Part shown: in pieces, positions 33,523 through 42,662 of the stretch
Layout of the letters: each line of letters begins with the position of its first letter
Position numbering within the stretch: the first letter of the stretch is position 1
NCBI RefSeq assembly: GCF_014645615.1
Contig: NZ_BMMB01000013.1
Location: 1-60,210, forward strand
Direction of reading: 5' to 3'
Source of the DNA: Paenibacillus hunanensis
GTDB lineage: Bacteria > Bacillota > Bacilli > Paenibacillales > Paenibacillaceae
DNA: 60,210 nucleotides
Position numbers and translations under genes: made by a program
The notes under the pieces: model-generated
The model's database searches: none
Seen by the model: only the letters and a program-made list of their open reading frames with translations
What the model was told of the DNA's origin: nothing

Positions 33523-35247
33523 TTAGGAGCCTTGATTACTTTTCGCCAGACTGCGCTGCATTTTACTCTGTACATGGCACAGCCGGCTGATTCGACGTGC
33601 ATATCGACTGACACTGGAAATGGTGCTTCCATAGCGCTCCGCCACTTCTGCATAGGTAAGCGGCTGGCGAAATAGACGCGCAACCAGATATTCCAGCGCT
33701 GCTGCCCAGCCCTCTGGATGCTGTAGCCGCGGAAGTTCCGCATACGAACGCTTAATAAATTCCAGCCACAGTGCCTCCACATCATGCCGGAAGTCTCCCT
33801 GCTGACGCATCGGTGAATGCAGAAGGAACATCTCCAGCACCTGCTGCCAGCGCTCCTCCCAGATCGGCAAGCTCGCACGTGCTGACTCCAGATCATCGAT
33901 CAGGCGATCATCCACCAGCGAGTTAGTCGATACCCATTGCCGTAACAGGCGCTCTGACGCCTGCTTGAGCGCCGTCGATGCTTGTGCAGAAGCTACATAC
34001 TCACGCAATATACGATGCAGCTCATAGCTGCCATCCAGCTTGTATACTTGGAGCGCCTGAAGCTTCTGCTGCTCGGTTCCGTGATGCAGTATATGCAGCA
34101 GCTGCGCCTCGCTATCAATCGAACCGATATGCTCTGATGCTCGCGCCGCACTGCGGGCTGATTCCTCGGTTGTATGAGGTAATGCATAACGATACGAAGG
34201 CTGAAGCTGTCCCTGACGCAGCTCCTCCAGATGAGCGATGTAAAAGGCAGGCACCTCAGCTTGCGCATCCAGCCGCAGTATACGCCGCCACCATTGTTCA
34301 CCTTGATTATATTTACCCACATAGCATGCCGCTACGGCAGCATAATGATAAATTTCTAATTGCTCGCCTTCACGATACTGTTTGACGAGACGTGTAAAAT
34401 GCGGATATGCCGCATCATGCTGTCCCAGCATCGCCAGCGTAATCGCCAGCTTGAGCAGATGCTCCCCATGCATCGGATGGATACGGCGCAATGTGCGAAT
34501 CTGCTGTAGCAGCAAACTATGCTGACCCATCTGCTGTAAAATCAACGCCTGATTGCACAGACCATGCAGATTATGCGGATCACGACGTAGTACTTCCTCC
34601 ACTTCAAAAGCCGCTTGCTCCAGCTCCCCCAGATGATGCAGCGCGACGACCAGATTATTACGTGTCGCATCGTCATCTGGATCATCGACAAGCGCCTGCT
34701 GTAGCAGATCACAAGCCGCCTGCACATCGCCTTCCTCTAGCAGCTGCCGTCCTTGCTCACGCGGCTCCTGCTGGACTTCTGCATTCATTTCCGGCACAGC
34801 GAGACTTGGCGCTCCACTGCGTGCACGCTCACGCTGCACAACCTCTATCATTTCATTCGCCTCGGCGATAAACGCACCATTGGGTTCTTTTTCCATATAA
34901 ATAAGCAGCTCGCGTTCAGCCTCCGCAAATTGCTCCATATTCGCATAATTGTTCGCCATGTAAAAATGACATTCACTCAGAAGTGGGTCGACCTGCGCGA
35001 TAATATGCTGCAACGCTTCATTGGATGCATCATATTTGCCCATTTCGGACAGAATACCAGCCAGATTGCAATGATTGACTGGATTCTCAGGCTCATATTC
35101 GACCGCCTTTTGAAAATAATTCAATGCCTTGTCATAACGATAACGGTCTAATGAGCGGACAGCTCGTTCAAAAAAGAAATTGGCATCCATCTGTAGTCTG
35201 ATGACCTTGCGCTCCGCCTCTTCCGTTTTCCGCTTATAATCATTCAC
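33523..35247 (-). CDS. TPR-repeat protein with C-terminal HTH, YvcD-like
   Basis: 574 residues. The N-terminal half is a TPR array: FERAVRSLDRYRYDKALNYF, YFQKAVEYEPENPVNHCNLA, and further repeats (LLQQALVDDPDDDATRNNL, EVLRRDPHNLHGLCNQAL). The C-terminal 70 residues include LTYAEVAERYGSTISSVSRY, a helix-turn-helix-like unit, so the protein may bind DNA or RNA. In B. subtilis a TPR gene, yvcD, occupies the same place between hisI and trxB; its function is unknown. GTG start at 35247 with AAGGAGG upstream at an 11-nt distance. No catalytic motif is evident. Confidence 0.8.
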   Translation of the reverse strand: MNDYKRKTEEAERKVIRLQMDANFFFERAVRSLDRYRYDKALNYFQKAVEYEPENPVNHCNLAGILSEMGKYDASNEALQHIIAQVDPLLSECHFYMANNYANMEQFAEAERELLIYMEKEPNGAFIAEANEMIEVVQRERARSGAPSLAVPEMNAEVQQEPREQGRQLLEEGDVQAACDLLQQALVDDPDDDATRNNLVVALHHLGELEQAAFEVEEVLRRDPHNLHGLCNQALILQQMGQHSLLLQQIRTLRRIHPMHGEHLLKLAITLAMLGQHDAAYPHFTRLVKQYREGEQLEIYHYAAVAACYVGKYNQGEQWWRRILRLDAQAEVPAFYIAHLEELRQGQLQPSYRYALPHTTEESARSAARASEHIGSIDSEAQLLHILHHGTEQQKLQALQVYKLDGSYELHRILREYVASAQASTALKQASERLLRQWVSTNSLVDDRLIDDLESARASLPIWEERWQQVLEMFLLHSPMRQQGDFRHDVEALWLEFIKRSYAELPRLQHPEGWAAALEYLVARLFRQPLTYAEVAERYGSTISSVSRYARRISRLCHVQSKMQRSLAKSNQGS

Positions 35248-35426
35248 CGGATCAAGGCACCTCCTTCTATCACTTCACCCATCTGCTGCTTGTTAATTGC
35301 TCTACAGTAAATGAGCTGTGTTACCTGTAACCAGCACCGTTTAGTATACCATAATAGCTGAACGGGCTAAAGGCGTATCGACCTTTATACACGTACACAT
35401 TGCCATCTATGGGCTACATCAAGGCG

Positions 35427-36374
35427 TTAGATACCGGCGTCGCTAAACATGGTGGCAATCGAGCCACCCTCCATAATAATGCGTACCGCATGGGCAAGCA
35501 TCGGTGCCACCGACAATACAGTTAAGCGATCTGGCGTCACAGATGGCAAGCTGATCGAATCGGTAACGACCAGCTCACGAATCGCTGGATGATCCAGTCG
35601 TTTCAGCGCCTCACCGGAAAAGAGTCCATGCGTTGCGCAAACGATTGCGTCATGCGCCCCACGTTCCTTGAGACTTTCGACGACATTTACAATCGTTGTG
35701 CCTGTGTCGATCAGATCCTCGATAATAATCGGAGTCTTGCCCTCTACATCGCCGATCACATGCGTGATGACCGATTCATTATGCGCCGGGCGCTTTTTGA
35801 TCATCATCGCAAATGGGGCATCCAGACGATTAGCTAGCTTTTCCGCCATGTAAGCGCGTCCAGCATCCGGTGATACAACGACAGCATCCTCAATCGATTG
35901 GCTACGCAAATAGCCACTGATCAGATCGAGTGCCGTCAGATGGTCAACCGGGATATTGAAGAAGCCTTGAATCGCAGATGCGTGTAGATCAATAGTAATT
36001 ACCCTGTCTGCGCCAACTGTAGTCAGTACATCAGCGACCATTTTTGCAGAAATAGGCTCTCTTGGTGCAGATTTGCGTTCCTGACGTGCATATCCGTAAT
36101 ACGGGACAATAATATTGATCGTTCGTGCAGATGCTCGCTTGGCTGCATCGATCATAACAAGTAGCTCCACGAATAGCTCGTTGATCGGGTGAGACAAGGA
36201 TTGCACGAGAAAAACATCCATGTTCCGAATCGTTTCTTCATAATGTACATAGGTTTCACCGCTTTTGAACTGAGAGAGCTTGATTTTGCCCAGTGTCACG
36301 CCCAGACGATCGGCGATTGTCGTTGCCAGCTCCGGACTGGATGAGCCGGAGAAAATTCGCATATGTTCCTTCAT
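35427..36374 (-). CDS. ribose-phosphate pyrophosphokinase paralogue
   Basis: 315 residues, full length for PRPP synthetase, which makes PRPP from ribose 5-phosphate and ATP. Family motifs: IFSGSSSPELATTIA, PYYGYARQERKSAPREPISA (flexible catalytic loop), VITIDLHASAIQGFF and IIEDLIDTGTTI (PRPP loop). Several key stretches differ from the canonical Bacillus Prs: RKSAPREP instead of RKARSREP, VSPDAGRAYMAE instead of VSPDHGGVTRAR, and DTGTT instead of DTAGT. A second prs copy near glmU is usual, so this is probably a paralogue. PRPP is the HisG substrate, and his genes lie 6 kb away. ATG 36374 has AGGAGG 4 nt upstream. Confidence 0.88.
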   Translation of the reverse strand: MKEHMRIFSGSSSPELATTIADRLGVTLGKIKLSQFKSGETYVHYEETIRNMDVFLVQSLSHPINELFVELLVMIDAAKRASARTINIIVPYYGYARQERKSAPREPISAKMVADVLTTVGADRVITIDLHASAIQGFFNIPVDHLTALDLISGYLRSQSIEDAVVVSPDAGRAYMAEKLANRLDAPFAMMIKKRPAHNESVITHVIGDVEGKTPIIIEDLIDTGTTIVNVVESLKERGAHDAIVCATHGLFSGEALKRLDHPAIRELVVTDSISLPSVTPDRLTVLSVAPMLAHAVRIIMEGGSIATMFSDAGI

Positions 36375-36607
36375 AATTCCTCCTGATTTAGATGGCGAGC
36401 TTGCTTTACCCTGTTTTTAAATATTGTATATCGCCGCGTAACGATATCAAAGACAATTCTGCTCTAAACTGCAATTCTTCATCTTTTTAAACGTCAAAAA
36501 TAAGCGCAAAATCGCTGATTTGTCGCTACTTAGGTAAAGGCAAAGAAAAAATTGTCGGATGATGATGCTTTCTTTTGTATTATGTTGAAATATTCATATT
36601 TTTCCTC

Positions 36608-36637
36608 TTGACGGCAAGTAGTTAGGCACCGTACAAT
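36608..36637 (+). promoter_or_regulatory. promoter of the MarR-HlyD-permease operon
   Basis: -35 TTGACG (36608-36613), 18-bp spacer, -10 TACAAT (36632-36637), 35 bp upstream of the MarR start. CTCCA/TGGAG symmetry just after it could be part of a MarR operator. Confidence 0.6.
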
Positions 36638-36672
36638 ATCTCCATTAAGATAGTTGGAGAAAGGTGAAGAGA

Positions 36673-37197
36673 ATGTCCCAATTTGAACCGTCGGAAATGG
36701 TGAAGCATCTCAAGGATTTGGATCGGCTTAAAAATCTAGCACCGCTGTTTCCGCAGATCGATGTGGACTGCATGCTCACTTCTTTTTTGCTTATTCGTAC
36801 TTCTCATGAGCTGTATCACGAAGTATCGCCTCTACTCACGGAAAATGGGCTGTCACCGGGCAAGATTCGAATTCTGATCTCGCTCATGCTGCTCAAAAAG
36901 CCGTTATTGCCTTCTGAAATGGCAAAATCGGCTGGTGTGACCCGCTCCACAATGACTGGATTGATTAACGGTCTTGAAAAGGACGGCTTAATTCGTCGCG
37001 GTTCCCATGAGGATCGCCGCATGACAGCTATTCATTTGACAGACGAGGGTGAAGCGGTTGTACGTCATATTTTGCCGCAATATGCCACGCAATTAGCTGG
37101 AGTCATGAACCATTTGACGATTGACGAGCGTGAGGTGCTCAAGCAATTGCTGTACAAAATTCGCTCCGGTATCGAATCGAACCATAGCGAATCCTGA
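36673..37197 (+). CDS. MarR-family transcriptional regulator
   Basis: 174 residues. The winged helix is visible: LTENGLSPGKIRILISLMLL, PLLPSEMAKSAGVTRSTMTG (recognition helix), LINGLEKDGLIRRGSHEDRR (wing) and MTAIHLTDEGE. ATG 36673 is preferred because GGAGAAAGG lies upstream. It starts a three-gene plus-strand run with an HlyD-like adaptor and an ABC-2-type permease, a layout typical of drug- or solvent-responsive MarR repressors that control their own efflux operon. The ligand is unknown. Confidence 0.9.
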   Translation: MSQFEPSEMVKHLKDLDRLKNLAPLFPQIDVDCMLTSFLLIRTSHELYHEVSPLLTENGLSPGKIRILISLMLLKKPLLPSEMAKSAGVTRSTMTGLINGLEKDGLIRRGSHEDRRMTAIHLTDEGEAVVRHILPQYATQLAGVMNHLTIDEREVLKQLLYKIRSGIESNHSES

Positions 37198-37317
37198 GCT
37201 AAAATGAACGTTTTTTGCGGTCTAATAGTACGGCTCCGAACTATTCGCCAGCTAACGTCTTCAATTTTAGCTTACATTTTATATTAGATTTCCATAAAGA
37301 CAGGAGAGCAAACCAAA

Positions 37318-38628
37318 GTGAAAATCGTAAAATTAATTCCCATCATCGTTCTAATTGTTGCGCTGGGCGTAGGAGGAACACTGCTAGCTATGCACGGTAA
37401 GGACGCTGTTTCGATGGCTGCTATGAAAAAGGAAGGCGTGCTGACCATTGATACGGTCAACAGCTCCTTTGAAGGGCAATCCGGTAAAGTGACCTCCGTT
37501 AAGGTCAAGGAAGAAGACCATGTGAAAAAAGGACAGGTGCTCATGACACTGGATACGCAGGATATCGATCTGCAAATTCAGAACGTTAAAGAGCAAATGT
37601 CCCAGCTCGATGTACAGATCAGCCAGGCGCAAAGCGAGCTGACCAGTCAATCGCACAAGCTGGCTCAACAAAAAGCAAGCGCACAGCTGAGCGTACAGGC
37701 TGCACAGGTAGCCGAGCAAAAGGTTCTGACTGGCGCACGTCCTGAGGATATTCAAAGTCAGGAAATCGCGGTCGATTCTGCCAAAAAATCGGTAGAAGTG
37801 GCGAACAATGGCGTAAATGCCGCACAGACAGCAGTCGCTACTGCACAGCAAAATGTCGATTATGCACAAACCAGCTATGACCGTGCCAAATCCCTGTTTG
37901 ACAATGGACTGGGAACACAGGCAAGTCTGGATACTGCACAAAACGCACTGAACACCGCGCAAAAGCAATTGCAAAGCACACAGGATCAGCTGGTCAGTGC
38001 TCAAAAGCAGGTTGAAGTGGCTGGTAATCAGGTACGCGCGCAGGAAACCGCGCTGGAAAAGCTACAAAACGGCGCGACCGCTGAGGATCGTCAGGCTGCA
38101 CATGTTCAGGTAGAGCAAGCACAACAAGCCCTGAAGCAAATTGATCAGGGTCAAGAGGATATCCAAAACGGTCAATACAATATCGAGCTACTCAAAAAGC
38201 AAAAGCAATCGCTGCAAATCAGCATGGACAATCTGCTTGTTCAAAAGAACCGCCGCGTGCTGGTTGCATCGGCTGACGGTAAAGTGACCCGTGTCGTACC
38301 AAAAGCAGGCGAAAACGTCTCTGCCGGCACACCGGTCGTAATGATCGAAACAGGCAAGCTGTACTATGATCTGTACGTAGGCGAAGAAAATATTAAGAGC
38401 TTCCAGGCTGGCGCGAAAGTGGATACCAATATCGTATCGCTGGGCAAAAACGTCCAAGGTACCGTGCGTTACATCACTTCTGCACCACAATATGCTGCAC
38501 TGCGTATGAGCCGTGAAAAAGGACAGGCAGATACGACTTCATTTATCGTGCGTGTCGATGTGAACCGTACATCTGACCTGCTGCCGGGAATGACGGTGGA
38601 GGTTCCGACCAATGAAAGCAATAATTGA
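37318..38628 (+). CDS. HlyD/EmrA-family membrane fusion protein
   Basis: 436 residues. One N-terminal membrane helix (IPIIVLIVALGVGGTLLAM), then a split biotinyl-lipoyl domain (GQSGKVTSVKVKEEDHVKKG in front, ADGKVTRVVPKAGENVSAGT behind) around a long coiled coil of about 230 residues rich in Ala and Gln (repeated AQ and QN segments). A beta-barrel end with LLPGMTVEVP follows. Such adaptors connect inner-membrane exporters in Gram-positives to the wall. GTG start at 37318 has AGGAGAG upstream. The stop overlaps the next gene by 17 bp, so the two are translationally coupled. Confidence 0.88.
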   Translation: MKIVKLIPIIVLIVALGVGGTLLAMHGKDAVSMAAMKKEGVLTIDTVNSSFEGQSGKVTSVKVKEEDHVKKGQVLMTLDTQDIDLQIQNVKEQMSQLDVQISQAQSELTSQSHKLAQQKASAQLSVQAAQVAEQKVLTGARPEDIQSQEIAVDSAKKSVEVANNGVNAAQTAVATAQQNVDYAQTSYDRAKSLFDNGLGTQASLDTAQNALNTAQKQLQSTQDQLVSAQKQVEVAGNQVRAQETALEKLQNGATAEDRQAAHVQVEQAQQALKQIDQGQEDIQNGQYNIELLKKQKQSLQISMDNLLVQKNRRVLVASADGKVTRVVPKAGENVSAGTPVVMIETGKLYYDLYVGEENIKSFQAGAKVDTNIVSLGKNVQGTVRYITSAPQYAALRMSREKGQADTTSFIVRVDVNRTSDLLPGMTVEVPTNESNN

Positions 38629-39880
38629 TGAATTCAAACTGATTCTGCAAGGTAAGTTTATCTGGATCATGCTCATTGCGCCGCTCATTATCTCTGCGGC
38701 GTTCGGCTACGTATTTAAAAACAACCAGCTAAACGAGGCACCGGTCGCTGTGGTCGATATGGATCACAGCGCCTACAGCCAGCAATTGATCGAAAAGCTC
38801 GATGCTGACCAGTATATCGATGTTAAATACATCACCTACAACTACATGGAGCCGAACAGCTTCCTGTACAATGAAGAATATTTCGGTGTGATCTACCTGC
38901 CAGCAGGTCTGGAAAAAGCCCACACGCAGGGCGGGCAGACGAATATCGGCTTGTATGTTGATACAGCGCTCGCTACAGCAACTACCTATCTGCGTAATGG
39001 TGTGACCGAGGTGATCAATGCGGAGAATGCAACAACCGCCGCAGGCAAGCTGGTCGCGATGGGCGTTAGCTCTGCACAGGCAACTAACTTTACGACAGGG
39101 CTGAGCTTGCAGACCCGTCTGCTGTACAACCCGACGAATAATACGCTGATGAGCTCGGTTATCGGCTTCGTTAATACGGTATTCCTGTCCATTCTGGGTG
39201 GGGCTACATTGACGATTGTTCCGCGTCTACGCGAGCAGGGTCTGCTGGCAGAGGCATTACGTCGTCCACTCAGCCTTGTACTGCGTGTGGTGCCGTATGC
39301 GATCATCGCTACCGTTTCTATGTATGTCGTCATGGGCTGTCTGAAGCAGGTGGGCGGACTTCGCTTTGAGGCGAATGTGTTCCAGCTGTGGATTCCATTC
39401 CTGATGTATACCGTCTCGCTGTCTCTGCTCTGTATGCTGGTAGGCTGGAGCGCGAGTAGCCCGGCCAAAGCGGCTGGACGGATCACGATGATCCTGCTGC
39501 CATCGTTTATTTTAAGTGGTGCGCAGATTCCAGTTGCCCTGCTGCCACCGATTTTGCAAAATGTCAGCCATGTGCTGCCACTGTCCTGGCATTTCAAATT
39601 CCTTCGTGGACTGGGCTTCCGTGGTGGCGATCTGCACTACTTTGGACAGGAGCTGGGCGGCTTCCTGATTCTAATCACCAGCTTCCTCGTTGTGATCTTC
39701 CTGCTCATGCTGAACGAAATGCGTAAAATTCGCAAAGCCGAGCGTGATGGGGATATGCATACCGATTCGGTGGACACAACGACCCAGGTGATTACTACAG
39801 AAACAACAAGCTCTGCATCTGCTCCAATCAAGGTGAGCCTGAAGAAGAATGGCTCAGGTACACCGAAAGAAGTTCAATAA
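38612..39880 (+). CDS. ABC-2-type transporter permease
   Basis: 422 residues. It begins with a membrane helix (WIMLIAPLIISAAFGYVF), then a large extracellular part with AVVDMDHSAYSQQLIEKL, followed by five or so C-terminal membrane helices and LPLSWHFKFLRGLGFRGG. This is the ABC2_membrane_3/YhaP-like layout, often linked to HlyD adaptors. A cytoplasmic Ser/Thr-rich tail of about 50 residues follows. No ATP-binding subunit is encoded next to it, so it either uses an ATPase from elsewhere or is not energised by ABC hydrolysis. A hairpin at 39991-40046 ends the operon. Confidence 0.85.
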   Translation: MKAIIDEFKLILQGKFIWIMLIAPLIISAAFGYVFKNNQLNEAPVAVVDMDHSAYSQQLIEKLDADQYIDVKYITYNYMEPNSFLYNEEYFGVIYLPAGLEKAHTQGGQTNIGLYVDTALATATTYLRNGVTEVINAENATTAAGKLVAMGVSSAQATNFTTGLSLQTRLLYNPTNNTLMSSVIGFVNTVFLSILGGATLTIVPRLREQGLLAEALRRPLSLVLRVVPYAIIATVSMYVVMGCLKQVGGLRFEANVFQLWIPFLMYTVSLSLLCMLVGWSASSPAKAAGRITMILLPSFILSGAQIPVALLPPILQNVSHVLPLSWHFKFLRGLGFRGGDLHYFGQELGGFLILITSFLVVIFLLMLNEMRKIRKAERDGDMHTDSVDTTTQVITTETTSSASAPIKVSLKKNGSGTPKEVQ

Positions 39881-39990
39881 TGAAGCATATCAAGCGCTGA
39901 TTCGAGTTCAAAATTATATTCTATTTTAGAGTGTTAGAATATGACCATTCGAGCTTTCATTAGCCCGACCTAGAAAAAGCTATCTAATAG

Positions 39991-40046
39991 AAAAAAACAA
40001 CACGCGGTGTAATGGGATCATTTTCCTTATACCGCGTGTTGTTTTG
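39991..40046. terminator. bidirectional terminator, permease / MerR gene
   Basis: AACACGCGGT pairs with ACCGCGTGTT, with an A-run before and a T-run after. It separates the converging permease and MerR genes. Confidence 0.8.
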
Positions 40047-40109
40047 TTTATACCGATCTATAGTATAGAAATTCCAGAGCATACTCAGATGCTAAGCAGG
40101 GTTGGGATG

Positions 40110-40523
40110 TTAAGCATTTTGCTTTATTTTACTCCAATTGCCCGGGTTCGTCGTATCCGGACGACGACGCTCCAAAATCTCCTGATAATGCATCGTCTTC
40201 TCTTCCAAATAAGCTACACGCTTCCTTGCCGCTTCAAGCTGAGCCTGCGCCGCATCCTTGTATTGTAGCATCAGCTCACAGCGCTGGGGCAACGTGTCAT
40301 CCCCTTGCAGACATAGATCAACATAGTGCTTGATCACTTCAATCGGCATACCGGATTGTTTCAGACATTGGATGCCAAACAGCCAGTTGATCGAGTCCTC
40401 ATCAAATAGCCGAATATTATTGGCATCGCGCTGCACGCTTGGTACCAACCCTTTATCCGTATAAAAACGGACGGCATGCGGCGTAAGTCCTGTCATCATC
40501 GCAGCTTCTTTCACAGTGTACAT
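40110..40523 (-). CDS. MerR-family transcriptional regulator
   Basis: 137 residues from ATG 40523, chosen because GGAGGTGGG lies upstream and the HTH then begins at once (MYTVKEAAMMTGLTPHAVRF, YTDKGLVPSVQRDANNIRLF). A long dimerisation helix follows (QLEAARKRVAYLEEKTMHYQ). No Cys cluster is present, so metal sensing is unlikely. It is divergent from an aldo/keto reductase gene and shares a MerR-type promoter with it, a pair seen in electrophile and aldehyde responses (AdhR-like). Upstream frame extension is not needed. Confidence 0.9.
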   Translation of the reverse strand: MYTVKEAAMMTGLTPHAVRFYTDKGLVPSVQRDANNIRLFDEDSINWLFGIQCLKQSGMPIEVIKHYVDLCLQGDDTLPQRCELMLQYKDAAQAQLEAARKRVAYLEEKTMHYQEILERRRPDTTNPGNWSKIKQNA

Positions 40524-40561
40524 CGGTAACCCACCTCCATAAAATAGGTAAACCAAACCGC

Positions 40562-40592
40562 TTGACTTCGTGTAGCACGAAGGCGCTAGGCT
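40562..40592 (+). promoter_or_regulatory. MerR-type promoter with perfect inverted repeat
   Basis: -35 TTGACT (40562-40567), a 19-bp spacer, -10 TAGGCT (40587-40592). The spacer contains the perfect inverted repeat CTTCGTG-TAG-CACGAAG (40566-40582). A long 19-bp spacer with dyad symmetry is the hallmark of MerR activation by DNA distortion. It should drive the aldo/keto reductase. Confidence 0.85.
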
Positions 40593-40701
40593 TATTGTAA
40601 TGCAAATACGGCACAAACAGAATCCTGATTTTGAGTGCTACTCAGGCAGACTAGCTGGCCATTTGCAAATACTTGAAGTAGATCAAACAGGAGGCATGAA
40701 C

Positions 40702-41553
40702 ATGCAAACAATAACATTAAATAATGGAATTCGTATGCCGATTATCGGTTTTGGGGTATATCAGATTCCAGATGCAGACGAATGTGAGCAGGCTGTATAT
40801 GATGCCCTTATGGCAGGCTATCGTCTGATCGATACCGCTTCAGGCTATTTGAATGAAGAAGCGGTTGGGCGGGCGATTCGGCGTAGTGGAATCCCACGCG
40901 AGCAATTGTTTATTACAACGAAGCTATGGATTCAAGATGCAGGCTATGAGAGTGCCAAGCATTCCTTTGCCAGATCACTGCAAAAGCTACAGCTCGATTA
41001 TCTTGATCTGTATCTAATTCATCAGCCGTTTGGCGATTATTATGGAGCATGGCGGGCGATGGAAGAGCTGTACCATGAAGGCAAGATCAAAGCGATCGGT
41101 GTGAGTAATTTTCTGCCGGATCGTCTGATGGATCTGATTATTCATAATAAAGTGGTGCCTGCTGTGAATCAGATTGAGACGCATCCTTTTTACCAGCAGA
41201 CAGAAAGTGCCGCTTTTATGCGCACACAGGGAGTGCAACATCAGTCATGGAGTCCATTTGCAGAGGGGCGGAACGATCTTTTCCACAATGAGGTACTGAT
41301 GAAGATTGGTCAGCAGTATAATAAGTCCGTCGCGCAGGTGGTGCTCCGCTGGATGGTACAGCATGATATTGTTGTGATTCCCAAGTCAGTACGCAAGGAA
41401 CGTATCGCTGAGAATATTGATATTTTTGATTTTGAACTAAGTAAGCAGGACATGGAGCAGATTGCGGCACTGGATACAGGAAAAAGCTTATTTTTATCCT
41501 ATCATGATCCTGAAGTGGCGAAAATGCTTGGAACATTGCGAGTGAATCTATAA
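40702..41553 (+). CDS. aldo/keto reductase
   Basis: 283 residues, a normal length for the family. The catalytic tetrad is visible: Asp in RLIDTASGY, Tyr in GYLNEEAVG, Lys in TTKLW and His in DLYLIHQPFG. NADPH-binding VIPKSVRKERIAEN lies near the C-terminus. ATG 40702 is preferred because GGAGG lies 7 nt upstream; an ATG two codons earlier is too close. It reduces aldehydes or ketones, with broad specificity likely. The MerR regulator and its promoter suggest induction by an electrophile such as an aldehyde or quinone. Confidence 0.93.
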   Translation: MQTITLNNGIRMPIIGFGVYQIPDADECEQAVYDALMAGYRLIDTASGYLNEEAVGRAIRRSGIPREQLFITTKLWIQDAGYESAKHSFARSLQKLQLDYLDLYLIHQPFGDYYGAWRAMEELYHEGKIKAIGVSNFLPDRLMDLIIHNKVVPAVNQIETHPFYQQTESAAFMRTQGVQHQSWSPFAEGRNDLFHNEVLMKIGQQYNKSVAQVVLRWMVQHDIVVIPKSVRKERIAENIDIFDFELSKQDMEQIAALDTGKSLFLSYHDPEVAKMLGTLRVNL

Positions 41554-41656
41554 CGTTCTGAATCTGGGTGTACTGCTCTACATCAATTGAAAGCTATAGG
41601 GCATATCTATAGTGGTTCTCGTTGCATTTTCCGTTAACTATCATCCACTTCACGTT

Positions 41657-41714
41657 AAATAACCTCAAGGACTCGTGCTGAGATAGGCTCTCTGCCGCGA
41701 TCCTTGAGGTTATT
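41657..41714. terminator. bidirectional terminator, AKR / hisJ
   Basis: AATAACCTCAAGGA pairs with TCCTTGAGGTTATT around a roughly 30-nt loop. It separates the AKR gene and the convergent hisJ. Confidence 0.65.
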
Positions 41715-41759
41715 CCTTGTCATGATTCACCAGATTATGATTTAACAGTACAATAAGCG

Positions 41760-42584
41760 TTATCCGTTCAACGGCACCATCTGACGCTGACGTTCCTTGA
41801 ACGTCGCAATCTGCTCCACTCCAAGCTCGGTCAGCAGCGCGCGCGCCTGATCCAGACCATCGCTCAGCTTGAGCGGATCATGCGCATCCGAGCCTAACGT
41901 CAGCGGAATACCGAGCGCAATCGCCTGTTCCACGATCCGACGCGCGGGGAAGATCTCCGCACAGGCTTTGTATAGCCCGGACGAATTCAGCTCCATCGTC
42001 ATGCCAGCCTGCTGTACAGCTCGTAGTGCCGCATCCTCCAGCGCTTCACGCTCAGCATCCTGCTCGGCAGGTGGTACATAGCCAAAGCGCTTGATCACAT
42101 CCAGATGCCCGGCAATATCGTAAAATCCAGTCGCTGCTGCCTTTTGCATCGCATCATAATACTGACGATACACATCCAGCACCTCACGACCATTCCAGCC
42201 ATCGGTCTGGCGATAATCGGAAATGTCCCACTCGCCGAGAAAATGCACCGAACCGATCACATAATCAAAAGGATACTGCGTGATGATCCGCTCAATCGTC
42301 TCTTCATAGCCCTCGATATAATCGGCTTCCAGTCCAACCCGGATATCGATGCGATCGCTATACTTTTGCTTGAGATGCAGGCATTCCTCCACATAGCGAG
42401 GTAGCTCCTCCATCGGCATCGCCATCTCTGGGTAGTAGGTTGCCGGATCAACGTGAATGAGTGGCAAATGATCCGACAAGCCCAGTTGATCCAGACCAAT
42501 TTCTATGCCACGCTGTACATATTCCTCCAGCTCACCTACCGCATGACCACAGCGCACATGATGAGTATGATAATCGACTCGCAT
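41760..42584 (-). CDS. hisJ: histidinol-phosphatase HisJ (PHP family)
   Basis: 274 residues. PHP metal motifs: DYHTHHVRCGHAVGE at the N-terminus, LSDHLPL, VGLEADYIEG, VIGSVHFLGEWDISD, DIAGHLDVIKRFG, ELNSSGLYK and GSDAHDPLKL. It hydrolyses histidinol phosphate to histidinol. hisB here lacks a phosphatase domain, so hisJ completes the pathway. It lies directly after hisIE (79 bp) on the same strand, so it probably belongs to the his operon. ATG 42584 has GAAGGAGCG upstream. Confidence 0.93.
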   Translation of the reverse strand: MRVDYHTHHVRCGHAVGELEEYVQRGIEIGLDQLGLSDHLPLIHVDPATYYPEMAMPMEELPRYVEECLHLKQKYSDRIDIRVGLEADYIEGYEETIERIITQYPFDYVIGSVHFLGEWDISDYRQTDGWNGREVLDVYRQYYDAMQKAAATGFYDIAGHLDVIKRFGYVPPAEQDAEREALEDAALRAVQQAGMTMELNSSGLYKACAEIFPARRIVEQAIALGIPLTLGSDAHDPLKLSDGLDQARALLTELGVEQIATFKERQRQMVPLNG

Positions 42585-42662
42585 ACGGCTCGCTCCTTCG
42601 TGTTCATGGTAGCCATGATGCTACCTTTTACAAAATATCGCTCTTACAACTATAAGACTCCA

